Shown: positions 1-14,110 of the stretch, in pieces
Position numbering within the stretch: position 1 is the stretch's first letter
Layout: every line of letters starts with the position of its first letter
From: Rhizaria sp. SCN 62-66
Taxonomy: Eukaryota; Rhizaria, unplaced
Reading direction: 5' to 3'
DNA: 64,000 nucleotides
Assembly: GCA_001724265.1 (NCBI GenBank)
Contig: MEDY01000158.1
Location: 1 to 64,000, forward strand
Notes under the pieces: generated by a model
The model's input: only the letters and a program-made list of their open reading frames with translations
Told to the model about the DNA's origin: nothing
Database searches by the model: none
Made by a program: the position numbers and the translations under genes

Positions 1-3000
1 TCATAGTACTCGGCCGACTTGTAGAGCTTGTCGTGATCGGCGCTGGTGATGGCAGAGACCTGCATCATCGGCATCGGCACGTACGTCTCACGAGGAGGAG
101 ACTCCTTAAGAACCTTGCTGGTGCGGTCAAACGAGGCGCCCTCAAGGTAGAGGCCATGGATGTAGACACCCTCGACCGGGGGCTTCAGCTTGCGTGCCAC
201 CTGCGACAGGATGGGATCGTGGAAGCGGTTGTCCGTCACCGTAACCTTGACGAGCACGTCGTCGAGAGTCCAGCGGTCGGCCTTGTGCTTGCGCGTGACT
301 TCCTGGCGTGTCGCAGTGAGGAAGCCCTGAGGGTTGTAGAAGCCGGTGAGCCAGTACGACACGGGGCGCGTGGTGAGGAGCCACGACGACAGCTGCGCCT
401 CGCGGTGCAGCAGGCCCGTGAACCAGAGCGAGAGGTTGGGCACCACCCAGGCGATCTCGGCGCCTGAAGGGTCGATGTACCACATCTGCGGCGGGCGCAT
501 CTGGTACACCGAGTCGAGCGCGTTCTGCAGCTCGGGAGTCATGATGATCTCACCCTGGATCGCGGCCTTGAGGTCACGCAGCGTCTGGCGCACCAGGCGG
601 ATCGTGCCGTTGAGGCGGTTGATCTCTTGGTACAGGAACATGTTGAGCGGGATGGTGAAACCGTCAACGGGCTTGCCGTCGGCGCCAACGCCCGCGCCCG
701 GACCCAGCACGAGGTCAAGCTCCTGACGGGGGCGCTGCATGATGCGGTCACGGACCTCATCATCAACAAAGCCCTTGGGGAGCTGCTTGAGCAGCTCATC
801 AGCACGCTCGTACACCTGCTCCTCGCGTGTCTTGCCGCCGCCAACAGAGCTGTTCTGCTTGGGCAGCGTGTCGGCGATCGCATCGAAGATCATCTTAGCC
901 TCGTTGTCGCCGAACGTGAGCTCGGCGTTCTGGTGCAGACCGAAGATGTCGGGACTGTCGTGTGCGGGCAGCGTGGAGATGTATTTGAGGAAATCCTCGT
1001 GGGTCTCGTGGCCGTTGGGAATCTTGTACACGAAGCCGTTGTTGCTGGGGCCCGACGTCGCGCCGAGAGCGGGGCCGGAAGCAGCAGAAGCGTTGGCAAA
1101 GCCAAACGTGAACTTGTTCTCCTGGAACGACTCGGACGAGAGCCAGAAGTCACCAAACGTGGTGAAGAGCTTGCGGTCAAACTCGTCCGTGATACGGCCA
1201 CCGTACTGCACCTGGCAGATCATGTAGCGGATCGTGTCCCAGTTAAGGCCCTGGTTGGCGAAGAAGTGCTTCTCTAGGAACTTGAGCGAGGCCTCGAGGT
1301 CTGAGATGGAGAACTCGTATGCAATGCACCAGCCGATTGGGCCGAACTTGCGGCGCTCCAGGATGGCCGAGTGCAGGAAGCACGTGCAGAAGACGAGGTC
1401 GCGCCACTCCTTGGCCTCAACAGAGGCAATGAGCTTCGAGTCCACGACGGACTGGAACGAGCGCAGCAGACCGGCCTTCATGCCGCGCGGGGGCTCGTTG
1501 GTGACCTTGATGGACATCTGAAGCAGCGTGACGGGGAACTGCGGGTGAGGCTCGCAGGTGATCCAGAGACGGAAGTTGGGGTGCAGACGGTCCTCGTTGG
1601 CGGCATTGATGAGCTCGTCGTCGACGCGGTTCATGAAGCCGAGACCGAGGTGGCAGTTCTGCAGCAGAGTCCACGCGCCAGACTCCATCGACAGGCGCAT
1701 TGCCTTGGCGGCGTGGGGGTCCTGGCCCTCACCCATCGAGACGGAGTAGACCTTGATGCCCTTGCGCTTGCCCAGCTCCTCGAGCTGCGACGTGGGGTCA
1801 GCACCGGGCGTCAGCAGCAGAACGATGGGCGTCTCGGCGCCGGCGTCCTCCTGGATGTCGTCGAACGACGTCGGCACAGGCTCGACATAGCGCTCACCGA
1901 GCACGGAGGCGATGAACTTGGTCGCCGCCAGACGTAGACGGTCAGGACGGAATGAGCGCACAACGAGCAGACGCATAAAGGCGCCGAGCGAGTTGCTCTG
2001 CAGACGGTCGTCGACGCGCGGGATGGGGAGCTCTTCGGGCGCCTCGGCCTCGTACCACTGGCGCCAGTCCTTCTCGGCCGCGGGGGCCTCGACGAGGGAC
2101 TTGAGGTCACCGAGGAAGTCGAGCGACTGCGACACGCACACGACGTTCTGCCACGGCACGGGCTGCAGCCACTCGGGACGGCGCGGGAGCTGCTCCAGAG
2201 TCATGGCGCTGCCGCCGTGGAGCAGGAGCTGCACCATGTCGTCCGTGAGGCCGTTCTTGTTGTGCTCCGAGCCCTCGGCCTGCATGATACGCATGGTGAC
2301 CATGAGGCGGAACGTGAGCTTGTCGCGCTCGAACAGACCCTGGTTGATCTGGCGGTAGACGTTGTAAGTGAGGTGCGACATGAGGTTCTCAACACGCTTG
2401 TTGATGTTGTTCGCCTGCTCGGCAGCCTTAAGCGAGTGGTCGAACCACGACAAGAACTGCGCCAGCGACGTCTGGTACATGCAGTTGATCTGCGCGAGGG
2501 CGACGACGACAAAGTACACGACGGAGCCGCGGGTGGCGACAGGGCGGTACTGCTCACGCTTCTTGTTGATCATGTCCTCGGTCTTCTTGGACGCGTCGAT
2601 CTTCTCGTGCACTTCCTGCGCCTTAAGCTTGGTGTCAGAGAGCACGCCGATAAGCGCGACGTCGTCGAGGAGACGGCCACCGGCGCTCGAGCTGAGGCGC
2701 TCGAGCAGGAGCTTATCGAGCATCTGGAGCGAGATGGTGTTCTGGTTGACCTCATCGATGAGCTTCTTGCGCTGGTCCTCGAGCGACTGCTGCTCCTCCA
2801 TGATGACGCGCGACAGCAGCTGGTCCTCGAGACCCTTCTGTGTGACGGAGAAGTCGACGATTGTGGTCTTGGCCGAGAGCTCGGGCGAGAAGACCGGGTT
2901 GCCGATCTTGGTGATGAGGTAGAGACGGAAGCCAGGGGAGATCTGCATCTGCTTCTCGCCGACCATGATATACTGCTGACGGCCGCGGGTCACGATGTTC

Positions 3001-6000
3001 TTGTCGAGGATAGGGTCGAACATGGGGTCGACGTCCTTGACGAGGCCCTCGACGATGAGCGGCTTGCCCTCGCCCATGCAGAACTCGAGCTGCTCGCGCA
3101 ACTTGGGGTTGTTGACCGTGGTGGTACCGAACCAGGGCAGCTCGTCGGCCTCGCGCTGCTTGATCCACGCCACGGCCTGGCCCTGGGGGTCGATGAGCAG
3201 TGGGAAGCGAGAAGCCTTATTGACGAGGATACCGTTCTGGATCGACAGATCGTCCTTGGGCAGGCCCTGCGAGTTCCACTCGGCGATGGTGGCGTCATCA
3301 ACGAGGAACTGCGTCAGACGCAGGTCCTTGGAGACCGGGATACGGTACTCGACGCACTCGCGGTAGAAGTTCTGGTTCAGCAGGCGCTGGCGGAAGTGGT
3401 GGTTAAAGGGACCAAGGTAGGAGATGAAGGCGCAGGCGAGAGCACAGTCACCGACAAGCTTCTTCTTGTTCTCCGCAAACAACACGGCGTCCTGGTTCCA
3501 GCGCTTCTTCTCGCCGCCGAGGGACTGGATGAGGTTGTTGGCGGCGGTCATCTTGGCCTGCGTCGCGCGCGCCTTATCCTCGAGGTCACCCTTCTCTTGC
3601 ATCGTGGCCTGGAACGAAGCCTGGAGCTTGTCCACCTCAGCCTGCGCCGCCTGCGAGACGGCCTTGGCCTTGGCGAGCTTGCTCTGCGCGACCTCGAGCT
3701 GGTTCGTCTTGATTTGCACGAGCTCGATCTTGGGCTGGGCAGCGATCGAGTAGATGTGATACGACGCCAGCGCACGGACCCACATGCAGAGCGACTCGGC
3801 GGCGTTGGCGACCTGCTTGGCACGCTCGGCGTTGAAGTCAGGCACGGTGAGGTAGGGCTCAAGGAACTCCATTGTTTCCTCGTTGATCTTGTCCTTCTCA
3901 AACTTGACGAAGTTGGTCAGAGTCTGCATGAAGTTGGTATCAACCATGGTCTTCTTGGCGTAGGTCTCGTACGAGTCGCCGATGAAAAGCTGGGCCTCGT
4001 TCTTGCGCAGCTCCATCGACACAGGCTGGACCTTGTCGAGCGGGCGATGCAGCAGGATGAGCACGCAGTCCATGATAATCTTGATCAGCGCGGGCGGCTT
4101 GGCGTACTTCTGCACCTGACCGATGCTCTGCTTCGTGAGGCCGTTGGCGGCCGTCTCGGCGGCGCGCACGTAGGGCATGGCCTCGGCGAGCTCCTGGTCA
4201 GCGAGCGCCTTCTCCTTGTTGATGATGTTGGCGGCCTCGAGGCACTTGGTCTCGATGCGGTCAGCGGCGTCCTTCTTGGTGCGCGCCTCGGCGGCACCGT
4301 GCTCGAGCTTGACGAGCATGGCCGACGCGGCCTGGTCGGCGTACGCGAGCTCCTCGTTCTGGCGCACGAGCTCGACCTTAAGGTTCTCAACGTCGATCTC
4401 GGCCTCCTTGAGGCGCTGCAGACCCATGGCGACGTTGTCCATCTGGCGCGTGATGTCGTCGTGCTTCTGGCGGTACACCTGTTTGTAGCTCTGGATGTAC
4501 GACAGGTACGACTTGGGCGTGACAAACACCTGGCGACGGAACTTCTGGAAGTACTCGTCGCACGCGTCAGTGACAATCTGGTGCACGTTGGCAATGTAGC
4601 GGCCAAGCTGGCGCTCGACAGTGCTGGTGGCGTTGACCTTAAAGTCCTTATCCTCGGTCAAGAACTTCATCGACACGTCCGTGAGGGCCTGCTCGGGCCA
4701 GCGCAGGAACCAGTCGATGGTGCAGTTGTTGATAATACCGGGGAAGCGGCGCGCACGCTCGGCAAACTTCTCGTTGGCCGGGGAGAAGCACATGACAATG
4801 TGCAGGTTGTCGCGTACGCGGTCAACAAAGTAGCGGTACTTGTTATCGGGCGTGTCGACGAAGTTGGGGTTCTCCTTGCGGGCGGGAATGCGGAGCTCAG
4901 CACACATTATGTCACGCTCGTCCTTGGGGAAAAGACCGGCGATCTCACCAGTAGCGAGCAGCGCATTGACGTACTCGAGCATCTGGTCGTCAATAATCTC
5001 GAAGTCAGTGAGGATCCACGTCATGTGCTTGCCGTCCTTGCCGACAGCCATCTGCATCTTGCGCACGTCCTCCAGGAAGTCGTTCATCTTGTAGTTAGAC
5101 GACAGCTGGATCTGGTACACGTCCTGGCGCGCGATGTAGGCAGCAAGGCGCGTGAGCGACTGACGACCGGAGCCGCCGACACCGACCAAGAGGGCAGAGC
5201 CGCGCGGCAGACCGATGATACGCGAGATGCGCACGACGTGCTCGAGAGCGTCGTCGAAGAGCACGAGGTTCATGTTCTTGGTATGCGACTGCTGGTTGTA
5301 GCGCTCGAGGAAGTCTTCCATGCGCTGGCGCAAGAGCGGGATGGCGGGGGCCTCCTCGTAGATCTGCGGCGCCTCCTCAAGGATCTCGTCCGTCTCCTCG
5401 TCGACCTTGGCGTCGCGGAGGAAGTTGACGAAGAAGTCGGAGTCGCCCAGCGCGCCTGCCGTGCTGGCGGCGGCCGAGTGCGAGGCAGCAAGTCTATCGG
5501 CGTACTCCTGGCCGAAGCGCATCGTGACGAGCTTGTTGGTTTGGTCGGCGAACCACTGCTTGTCCTTGGGGTTGGTGAGCTTGTCGGAGAGCACGCGGGT
5601 GACTTCGTGACGCCAGAGCTTGACGAGCAGAAGCTGCTTGTCGAAGCCGTTGTCATGCTTCATGTACACCTCAAGCGGGCAGTGCAACACGCCCTGGAAG
5701 ATGCGTGAGAGATCACGCATGTTGAAGATGTAGTGGAAGCGCGACGGAGTGGGCAGCATCTTGCCGCGCACCTTGCTCCACAGCTCGATCGTCGTCGCCG
5801 TGAGCGTGTTGACGAGCTCCAGCACAGGGTGGAACGCGACCTCGTTGGCACCGACTTCTTCCTCGAAGCGGTACGTGAGCATCTGGCCGTAGATGTTGTC
5901 GATCGTCTGCTGCGACGGGGGCAGCATGTTGAAGGCGTAGAAGTGGCGCTTGAAGCGGTTGGGCACATCATTGCGGCCGCCACCGGGGTGGGTCATGGCA

Positions 6001-9000
6001 GCGATGTAAATAACGTTCTCGACCTGCATCTTGTCACCGCGCTTGTCCTTGTCAAGCGAGTAGAAGCCGCCAGACTCGATGAGCTGGCGCACGATCTCAA
6101 GTGTGGGCTGGTCGCCCCACTTGTTCTGCTCGGGCATCGACACGTCGTCGAGGAACACGGTCATCCAGCGGCGGTACGGCGGGTTGAGCACCTTGCCGAT
6201 GCCCTTCTCGAGGTCCGCCTCCATAGAGCGCTGGAACATGTTGTGCGTGGTGGCCGAGGAGAAGTTCATCTTCTTGAGCAGCATGTCGGGGATGCCCGCG
6301 GCAGACTCGAACGTCTTGGCGTACTGCAGCACGACCGACGTCTTGGCCGTACCGGAGGAGCCGGTGAGCAAGACGGGACGGTGCAGCTTGTCGAGCACGA
6401 GGTCGATGAGGTACTGCGCGCGCTCGCTGTCGGCCGTGGGCACAAGGCACGTGGAGAACTTGAACGTCGCGCCACTCTCGAGCGGGTTCCACTCAGCCGC
6501 CTCCCACTGGTGCCACTCAAGCGAGTCGGGGTCGACGAAGAAGTCCCACAGCGTCTGTCCGTCCTGCAGCAGCGGCAGCTGCGCGGGGTCAACGGCCTGG
6601 TAGATGACCTGGTTGAACAGCACGCGGTGGTCCTGCTCCAGCAGCGAGCCCAGCGACCAGCACATGGCGTAGACAAAGATGCGTTCGAGCTGGAACGGCT
6701 CGTGCGCGCGGTGCTGCTGCTGCTGTTGCGCCGCGGCGGCGCCGCCGGCGGCGGCGCCCACGAGGTCGCCGCCGAGAAGGCCCTCGAGCAGCGTGCATAG
6801 GTTAGAGATGAGGTGCATGTGCGACGTGGGGACGACGTTGCGCGTGTTGCGCTTAAGGAACTCAAGCAGCTGCGTCGACACCACGAGGCGGTTGAAGATC
6901 TCGCGCAGAATGCGGACTTCCTCCTCGCGGTGCGTGGCGCGCGCCAGCAGCCAGGCCTCGAACACGGGCTCCCAGCCGAGGTCGTCGTGCGAGACGAAGA
7001 TGATACCGGCACGGGAGACAGTGGCGGGCGAGGCGTTGCGGAGGTCCTCGGCCTCGAAAAGCAGACGCACGTTGTCGGTCATCGGCAGACGGTCACCGGA
7101 GGCGAGGGTGAGGATCTTGTTGTCATCGAGGACGGTGTTCATGTTCTCGATCCAGATGGCGTCGACGGGGCCGTCGCAGACAAGCCAGGTGTTGTGCTTC
7201 TTGGAGTCATTGAACTTCTCCCAGAGCTTGGAGAATACACCGTCGGTCCACTCGCCGGAGATGGGGTCTTTCTGGCCGAACATCTGCTCCGACGTGATAG
7301 CCTTGGGGTTCATGCGCACCATGATTGTCTTGTTGCGCGGGTTCGTCTCCGTCATGGCCTCGAGTAGCATCTTGGTCGCCATCGTCTTGCCGCCGCCCGC
7401 GGGGCCGACCATCATGAGACCGTGGCGCACCAGCGACGTCTCGTACAGCTGGATGCACTTGGTGACCCACGACGGGTGCGGCAGGATCTTGGGAGTATGG
7501 TTCTGGATCACACGCGCGAGAGCGGGCTCGAGCTGCTCGTGGGTGCGCTTCTCGGGCTCCGTCTGCGCCGGAAAGAGGTCGAGCAGGAGCATGAGGAACA
7601 GACCGACGTCGTACGAAACAAGCTTGGAGAGGTTCATGTCACGCAGCGTGCGCATGATGATCATCTCCTCGAGCCACGCGCGCTGGTTGGGCGGGATCTG
7701 CGCCGACGGCGTTGGCTGACGGTCCAGCTCGTAACGCAGGTTGTCACCAGCAGTACGAAGCACGGAGAGAATGTTGCGGAGACCGAAGTCGTAGTGGCGC
7801 TGCTTCGACAGCTGCTGCTCGCAGAGCTTGTACAGGATGTAGAACTTGGGGCACAGAGTGTCGTAGGTCATGTAGCCGACGGACGAAAGCTTGACCTTGA
7901 TAATGACGTCAGACTCGGGCACCATCATGGCGACGGAGCGGAAGAGCGCCTTAAGGTTCTCGGGCAGCTCCTGGCGGCCGGCGTAACCGGGGTTCATGGT
8001 GATGAAGATGCCGCAGCGGGGGTCGAGCAGGACCTGGGAGGACTGCGTCTGGTCGTCACCGGGGAAGATGAAGTAATCGGCCTGGGCGCGGATGGCGTTA
8101 AAGATGGCCTGAACCTGCTGCGCGACGACAGAAAGCACTTCGAGATCGATACGGTTGAACTCGTCGAAGCAACCCCAGGAGCCGGACTGGCAGAGACCCT
8201 TGTAGATCTTCATCGTGTCCGAGTTGCGCATCTGGTCACTGCAGTTGAAGACGACGACCATCTTGCCGAGCGCGCGGCCGAGGTCCTTGACCGTCTCGGT
8301 CTTGCCAGTACCGGCCGGACCGGCGGGCGCACCACCGAAGCCCATGCCGAGGGCCTGGGAGAGCGAGATGTAGCAGCGGTCCGTGAGCGCGGTGACGACA
8401 AGACGCTCCTTGCAGCCGAGGTACTCGTAGCAGTACGTGAAGTCGACATCGGCGATCTTGACAATGGCGTCGTCGTCTTCGACGGACCAGTAGCAACGGA
8501 GCTGCTTCTGCCACTCGAAGTCGGTGGTGTCGATGCGCTTGCGCTCGCGGAAGCGCTTCATGAGGTCGAGCACGAGCACGTCACGCTGGTGGACCTGGAT
8601 CGTCACGAGCGTCTCGATCTTGGTGCGTTCCATCTTGGTCTTGATCTGCGAGGCGTCGAGCGTGAGCTGCGAAAGCTGCGCCAGCACGTCCTCCTGCTTG
8701 ATGCGGCACGCAGTCAGCGCCTGTCGGTCGTGCTTGCTGCGGTTCAGGTGGTCCGTGCACTGCGACGTCCACAGGAACTGCACGCCGAGCAGGGCGACCT
8801 GGGCGCAGTAGTTCTTGATGAAGGCCGAGACCGGCGGCACGTCGTAGTCTCCGGCGGCGCGGCGAACGATGTCCTTGATAGTGCGGGTCATCTCGCGGAG
8901 CAGCACGTTGAGCCAGTCCTCGATGTTGCCCTTGGCGGGTACGGCCTTGGTGAGCACGATCTCCTCCTGCTCCATCTGGCCGTCCTTACCGCCGCGGATC

Positions 9001-12000
9001 GAGCGCATCTTGGTGATCGAGTTGCCCTGGAACTCGACGCGGTCGACGGCGTCGAAAACCTTGGCGAAGCACTGCTGCACCTTCTCCTTGTCGGAGCCCT
9101 GCGAGAGGATCTGCAGCAGCGCCGGGTTGGAGACGAAGTAGAAACGAGGGAACTTGCCACGCTTGGCCTCGAGGTAGCCGTCGAGCGCCTTCTGGCACTT
9201 CTCGAGATCGGCAAACATCGTGGGGAGCATGTTCTTGATGTACTCGTTTTGGCAGCAGTCGACGACGTTCTTGACGTCCTTAGCCTTGTTCATAAGGCGC
9301 GTGGTCCACTCCTTGTCCCACTTCATGAACATGCGCGTGTCCTGCGGCATCTGGCGCGAAATGTCACCGAAGATGAACACGGCCTCGAGCGACATCCAGA
9401 GCTGCTGGACCTTGACCCACTGGTCGAGCACGTCGTTGACGTCCGAAAGCTTCTTGAGCCAGGTCGACGCGTCCTCCTTGAAGGGCGCGATGTGGCGTTG
9501 CGTGAGCATCTGGATCAGCGACGACTGGCTGTCTTCGAGCAGCTCCACGATCGTGGTGACGCTCTGGCCGCCAAGGATCACGTCACCGCGGTTCTTCCAG
9601 TTGGCAAAGTCGAACGTCTGCGTGTCCCACAGCAAGCGGATCTGCTGCAGTTTCTGCTCGATGGCGAGCTGCTTCTCGGCAGAGTCGGTGATCTCCTCGA
9701 TGTCCTCACGGCAATCAAGCAGACGCGCCTCAAGGACCTGCTTGAGCTTAAGCTCGGAGAACTTCTCCATGTCGAAGTCGTGGCCCGTGAGCGTGGAGAT
9801 CATCTGCCAGTGGCGCTGACGCATCGCCGGCTTCGAGAGCTCGGTGAGCAACGGGAGAACCTCGATGAAGTTCTCAATCTCGCGCGCGAGCTCGGTGTAG
9901 GCGTCCCACTGCTTGAGACCACGGGGCAGGCGCTTGCACTTCTCGTTGAACTGCTCAACAGTCTCGTTCATCTCAGTGATGTTGGCCACGACGTCGGCCC
10001 ACGGGATGGTCTTGTACTCGTCGACAGTGGAGATGACCTGCTGGTACAGCGAGTAGAGCTGGTCCAGCAGACGCAGGTCCTTGCGGATCTTGTCGAGAGT
10101 CTCGTACTTAGACTCGGGCAGGCCGAAGAGCTTCTCGCCGCCGTGGTAGAGCTCGTACTTGCGATTCAGCGTCTCGAACTCGCGCTTGTACTTGGACAGA
10201 CGCGTGATGGCCTCCTGGGGAGTGATCTTTTGCACCATGGGGCCGTTGTTGTTGTAGTCCGTCTTAAAAGTCTCGACGTTGGTCTTGAAAAGCTTGACGT
10301 TCTCCACGAGGTCATCGCGGAAGCCGCCCTGGAGGGAGTTGACGACGTTCTGAACGCCGTCAGAGAGGCCGAGGATCTTGACCCACTCGGTGCGCAGCAC
10401 AGACTTACCGTCCATCTCGTCCTTGGTGATGGTGCCGGGAGGCAGGAAGCGCTCCACAGTCTCATACTTCTCCAGAATGGCGTTGAACTTGCTCTCGATC
10501 CACGATTGCGTCTCGCGCACGTCGTGCTGGGCGTCCATGACGAACTTAAGCGATGTAAAGTCCTTGACTTCGCGCTCGAGGCGCGAGCGCAGGTCATGCA
10601 TCATCTCGGTGTGGTTCTCCATGTCGGCCTTGACCTCCTGGTGCAGCTTCTCAGCGTAAAAGTGCTTCCAGCGCTCGCACTCGGCCTTGAACTGCGCCTT
10701 GAGGTTGGTGGTGCGCAGGTTGAGCGAGCCGAGGGGCACGGCCGAGGGCAGGTTGCTGAGCTCAGCGTCGAGCTTGACGAAGCGCTGAAGCTCGGCGACC
10801 CAGTCCTCGAGGATGGGCTTCTGCTCCGTGGCGACCTTGGCGAACTGCTCGTCGGGGTCCTGCGACCAGAGCCAGGCGTAGCCCGAGTAGGCCTGCAGAC
10901 GCGCGCGCGCCTGGGCCTTGGTGTCCTCGACAGAGCCGGTGAGGAGCAGGAGCACAATGGCGATCTGCTTGTCGCTCGCCAGCTTCTCGAAGAACGAACG
11001 ACGCGGGCGCGTCGCAGTCTGGAGGTCGACACCCCAGTCGAGCACGCTCTTGGAGCACTGCAGCACTTCGCGGGCGACCGTGTTGACGACGTCATGGATC
11101 TCCTGCAGCGACGGGCTGACGACGACGTTGGGCGCCTGCAGAGACATGTCGATCTCGAACAGTGCCGACTCGAGGTGCTGGCTCAGCGCGGCCGCAGAGC
11201 CGTCGCGCGGCTTCGAGACCTGCACACGGCGCTTGAGCGCGTTGAGCGACTTCTTGACGGAGCTGAGGAGCGCGTGGTACATGTGGTTGCAGTAGAAGAA
11301 GCGGAGCCAGTTGACGTCCGTCTTGGACGGGCGCTGGATCGACTCGTGCAGCGGGTAGTTGACGACGGCCTCGATGAGGTCATTGACGGCGCGCTCGACC
11401 TCGACGTTCTTGGCGACGAGGAACTTGACGCTCGACTCGATGTGCTTCTTCTGCTCGGGGTAGAACTCGCGCACAGGGAACGTCTTGGTGGGCGGCAGGT
11501 TGAGCACGTGGAAGTTGGCGATCCACGCCAGGTTCTTCTCGATGCGGTTCGTCGTGATGTCGTTGATCTGCGTGACGAGGTGCTCAAAGCGCGCGAGCAC
11601 CTGGCGCAGGTTGACGAGGAACTGGTCGATATTCATCGACGTCCACGTCATGGTCGTCACAGCGGGCGAGATGGCGCGCTCGAGGTCGTGCAAGTGCGGC
11701 GTGAGCAGCGAGCGTGTGATGGGCGTCACCTTGTCCACGGCGCGGTGGTACAGCTCGAGCGCGTGCGTCATCTCGGCGTAGTACCCGCGCAGCTTGTCCT
11801 CGAGCAGCAGGATCATGCGCGCCGAGTTGGGGAGCTCGAAGCCCATGAGCTGGAGGTGGCGCGCCTCGCGGATCAGCACCAGCACGCCCTGGTCGAAGTT
11901 GACCGCCAGCTTGTGCGTCTTAGGGTCGGCGACGATGAGGCGCGAGCGCAGGCCCTTCTTAGCCTGTTCCGTCGAGCGCTGCCACGCCTGGAACCAGAGC

Positions 12001-14110
12001 GACTCGTACTCGATCAGCTGGTTGCACAGCTTGTTGAACTGCTTCTGCACGAACGTCTTGGCCTCACGCGACTGGAACACCTTGGGGTTCTCCTGGAACT
12101 TGCGCATGGGTGACGTGACGCGGCGCAGCAGCTGGCGCGACCACTGGATGCAGCCGGCGATCTTGGTCATGTTACGCGGGATCGGCGGCGTCTCACGGTA
12201 GTACTTCTCGAACAACGCCGAGATGTGCTCCAGGTCGGCGCCGTAGAGCTTGAACACGTAGGCGTACTTCTGCTCGAGCTCATCCTGCAGCGCACGGCGG
12301 TGCAGCACGTCCTTGAAGCGCTTCATCTGCTCCAGCTGGTGGTCGATCGACGACATCTGCTGCAGCAGCTTCTGCATGAAGTCCTGGATCGCGTTCTCGA
12401 GGCCGGAGTTGTACTGGGTGAACTCGACAAAGTCGCGCTCGAAGGCCGTGTTGTAGAAGTCAAGCAGGTCGTGGCGCTTGTCGCGGAAACGGCGGATAAG
12501 CTCATGGAAGGCACCGATGAGGCGCTCCATACCGTCGATGCGCTTCTCCTCAAGCGCGTTGAACTGCTTGATGGAAGAGAACATGTCGATGAGCTTCTCA
12601 AGGCGGTGGCGGAAGCGGGTGAACTTGCCGAAGATGGCCGTCTCGTCAAAGTCAAACTGCTTGCCCTTAGGCATCGTGGCCAGCTTGGCCTTGGTCTCCT
12701 TGTACTGCTGGCGGTACGCCTCGCAGAGCTCGATCGACGCGTGCATCTTAGCAATGACCTCTGAAGGGTCCTGAGCCCACAGCTCGTCGGGCTCAGCGCC
12801 TGCGTAGACCTCGTGCTTGCAGCGCTTGATAAGCTGGTTGGTGGTGAGCTGGAAGAGGTTCGTCATGCGGACTTCGGTGCCGTAGTGGCGCGACAGCGTG
12901 TGGATCATTTTGATGCTGTTCATGAGAGCAGGCATCGTCTCGCGGATCACCTGCGGCGACTCGATGTACAGCGGCTCGACGACCTTCTGCAGGTTCTCGA
13001 GGAAACGCACGTTGTCCTTGGCCTCGTTGAGCGCGTCGGTGATGGAGATGTCGACGTTGCGCCAGCGGTCCATGACGGCCTTGATCTCCTCGCGGCCCGT
13101 CTCGGCCGGGTCAGTCTTGTTGTCCTCGCTGGGGTTGCGCAGAGAGCGGACCTTAAGCACGCCCGTCACCACGCGGTTCGCCTTGGTCTTAAGCTGCTCG
13201 GTGATGGAGATGAGCGTAAGCATGCGGCGCGACCAGTACTCGATCTCGCGCTCGGGCCCGTCGTCGCAGGTCACGTCAAGCGGTACCGTGGAAGGGTCGT
13301 TGAGCATGTAGTCCTGGATCGTGGCGCACCACGACTCGACGATGGCGCGGAAGTGCTGCAGCACGGCTGGGTCGCGCGCGGCCTTGGCGTACGACGCAGG
13401 CTTGGGCTCGATCTTGTCGTGCGGCGCGCGGGGGGACTCGAGCTGGATGTCGCCGCGGAGGTTGGCAATCTTCTTGCCGAGGTCAGAGTGGAACTTGTTG
13501 AGCTGCGTAAGGAACTGCGTCTTTTCCTTGTCGCGCTTGATCTGGCCCCACTCCTCCTGGTTGGCCAGGATAGGAGCGTAGACGCGAGAGATGGTGTTCT
13601 CGAACGTCTCGAGGATGTCCGCCGTGAGCTCACCCACCAGGACGGAGTTGTCCATCGAGATGTGCGTGCGCACGGGCTTCTTCGTGTCGCGCACGAAGTA
13701 GATGCACTTATCCGTCAGCTTCTCGCCGCTGCCGTCTGTGAAAGAGCAAAGAAGAGGAAGAAAGAGCAAGTGCAACAAACAGGGTGAGGCAGAGGGAGGA
13801 GGTGAGATTTGGATGGCGCTGAAGAAACAGTCGAGGTGGGAAGCTTGGCGAGGTAGAGACAAGGGAAAACGCAAACGGGAAAGAGCAAGAGAAACGTACT
13901 GACAGAGACAAAGAGCTCGGGCTTAGCCTGCTGACGCTTCTGGTAGAAGAAGAAGATCTTAGGAGGCGCACTGGCATCGTTGTTGAGGAAGGCATCGAGG
14001 CGCTTCTTGTTGTCGCGGAAGCACTTCTCGACAGTCGCAGCGTCAAGGGCGAAGCCCTTGACGACCTGCTGAGCCATCCATTGCTGGCGCTTGGAAAGAA
14101 CGAACGACAT
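1..14110 (-). CDS. DNAH5-like: Axonemal outer-arm dynein heavy chain (gamma/DNAH5-DNAH8 type), C-terminus cut by window edge
   Basis: Microtubule motor of the ciliary outer arm. Two exons: 13900-14110 and 1-13735, with a 164 bp intron (13736-13899, donor GTACGT). The join gives the codon for Asn71 (context VSVNGSGEKL). About 4648 residues are visible, close to full family length; only the last few dozen appear to be missing. Four P-loops lie in the expected order: AAA1 GPAGTGKT (near residue 1875, about 8296-8325), AAA2 GPAGGGKT (near 2180), AAA3 GSSGTAKT (near 2530) and AAA4 GVGGSGRQ (near 2920; Arg replaces the usual Lys). The stalk and microtubule-binding region is near residues 3265-3385. 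The AAA1 Walker B region GSWGCFDEFNRIDLEVLS and the LCEQQLSKQRHYDFGLRNI motif are of the DNAH5/8 type, not the inner-arm type. The start is the ATG at 14110, 7 nt downstream of a pyrimidine-CAG. A single 13.7 kb intron-free exon is notable. The family is certain; the subtype is an inference. Confidence 0.95.

Noticed and set aside
2217-5708. 1163-codon ORF on the plus strand
   Set aside because: Antisense shadow of the dynein heavy chain; Leu/Val/Glu/Arg-rich with no domain. High GC at third codon positions keeps stops rare on the opposite strand.
7422-12113. 1563-codon ORF on the plus strand
   Set aside because: Also antisense to the dynein coding exon, same composition; the minus-strand frame carries the P-loops and dynein motifs.
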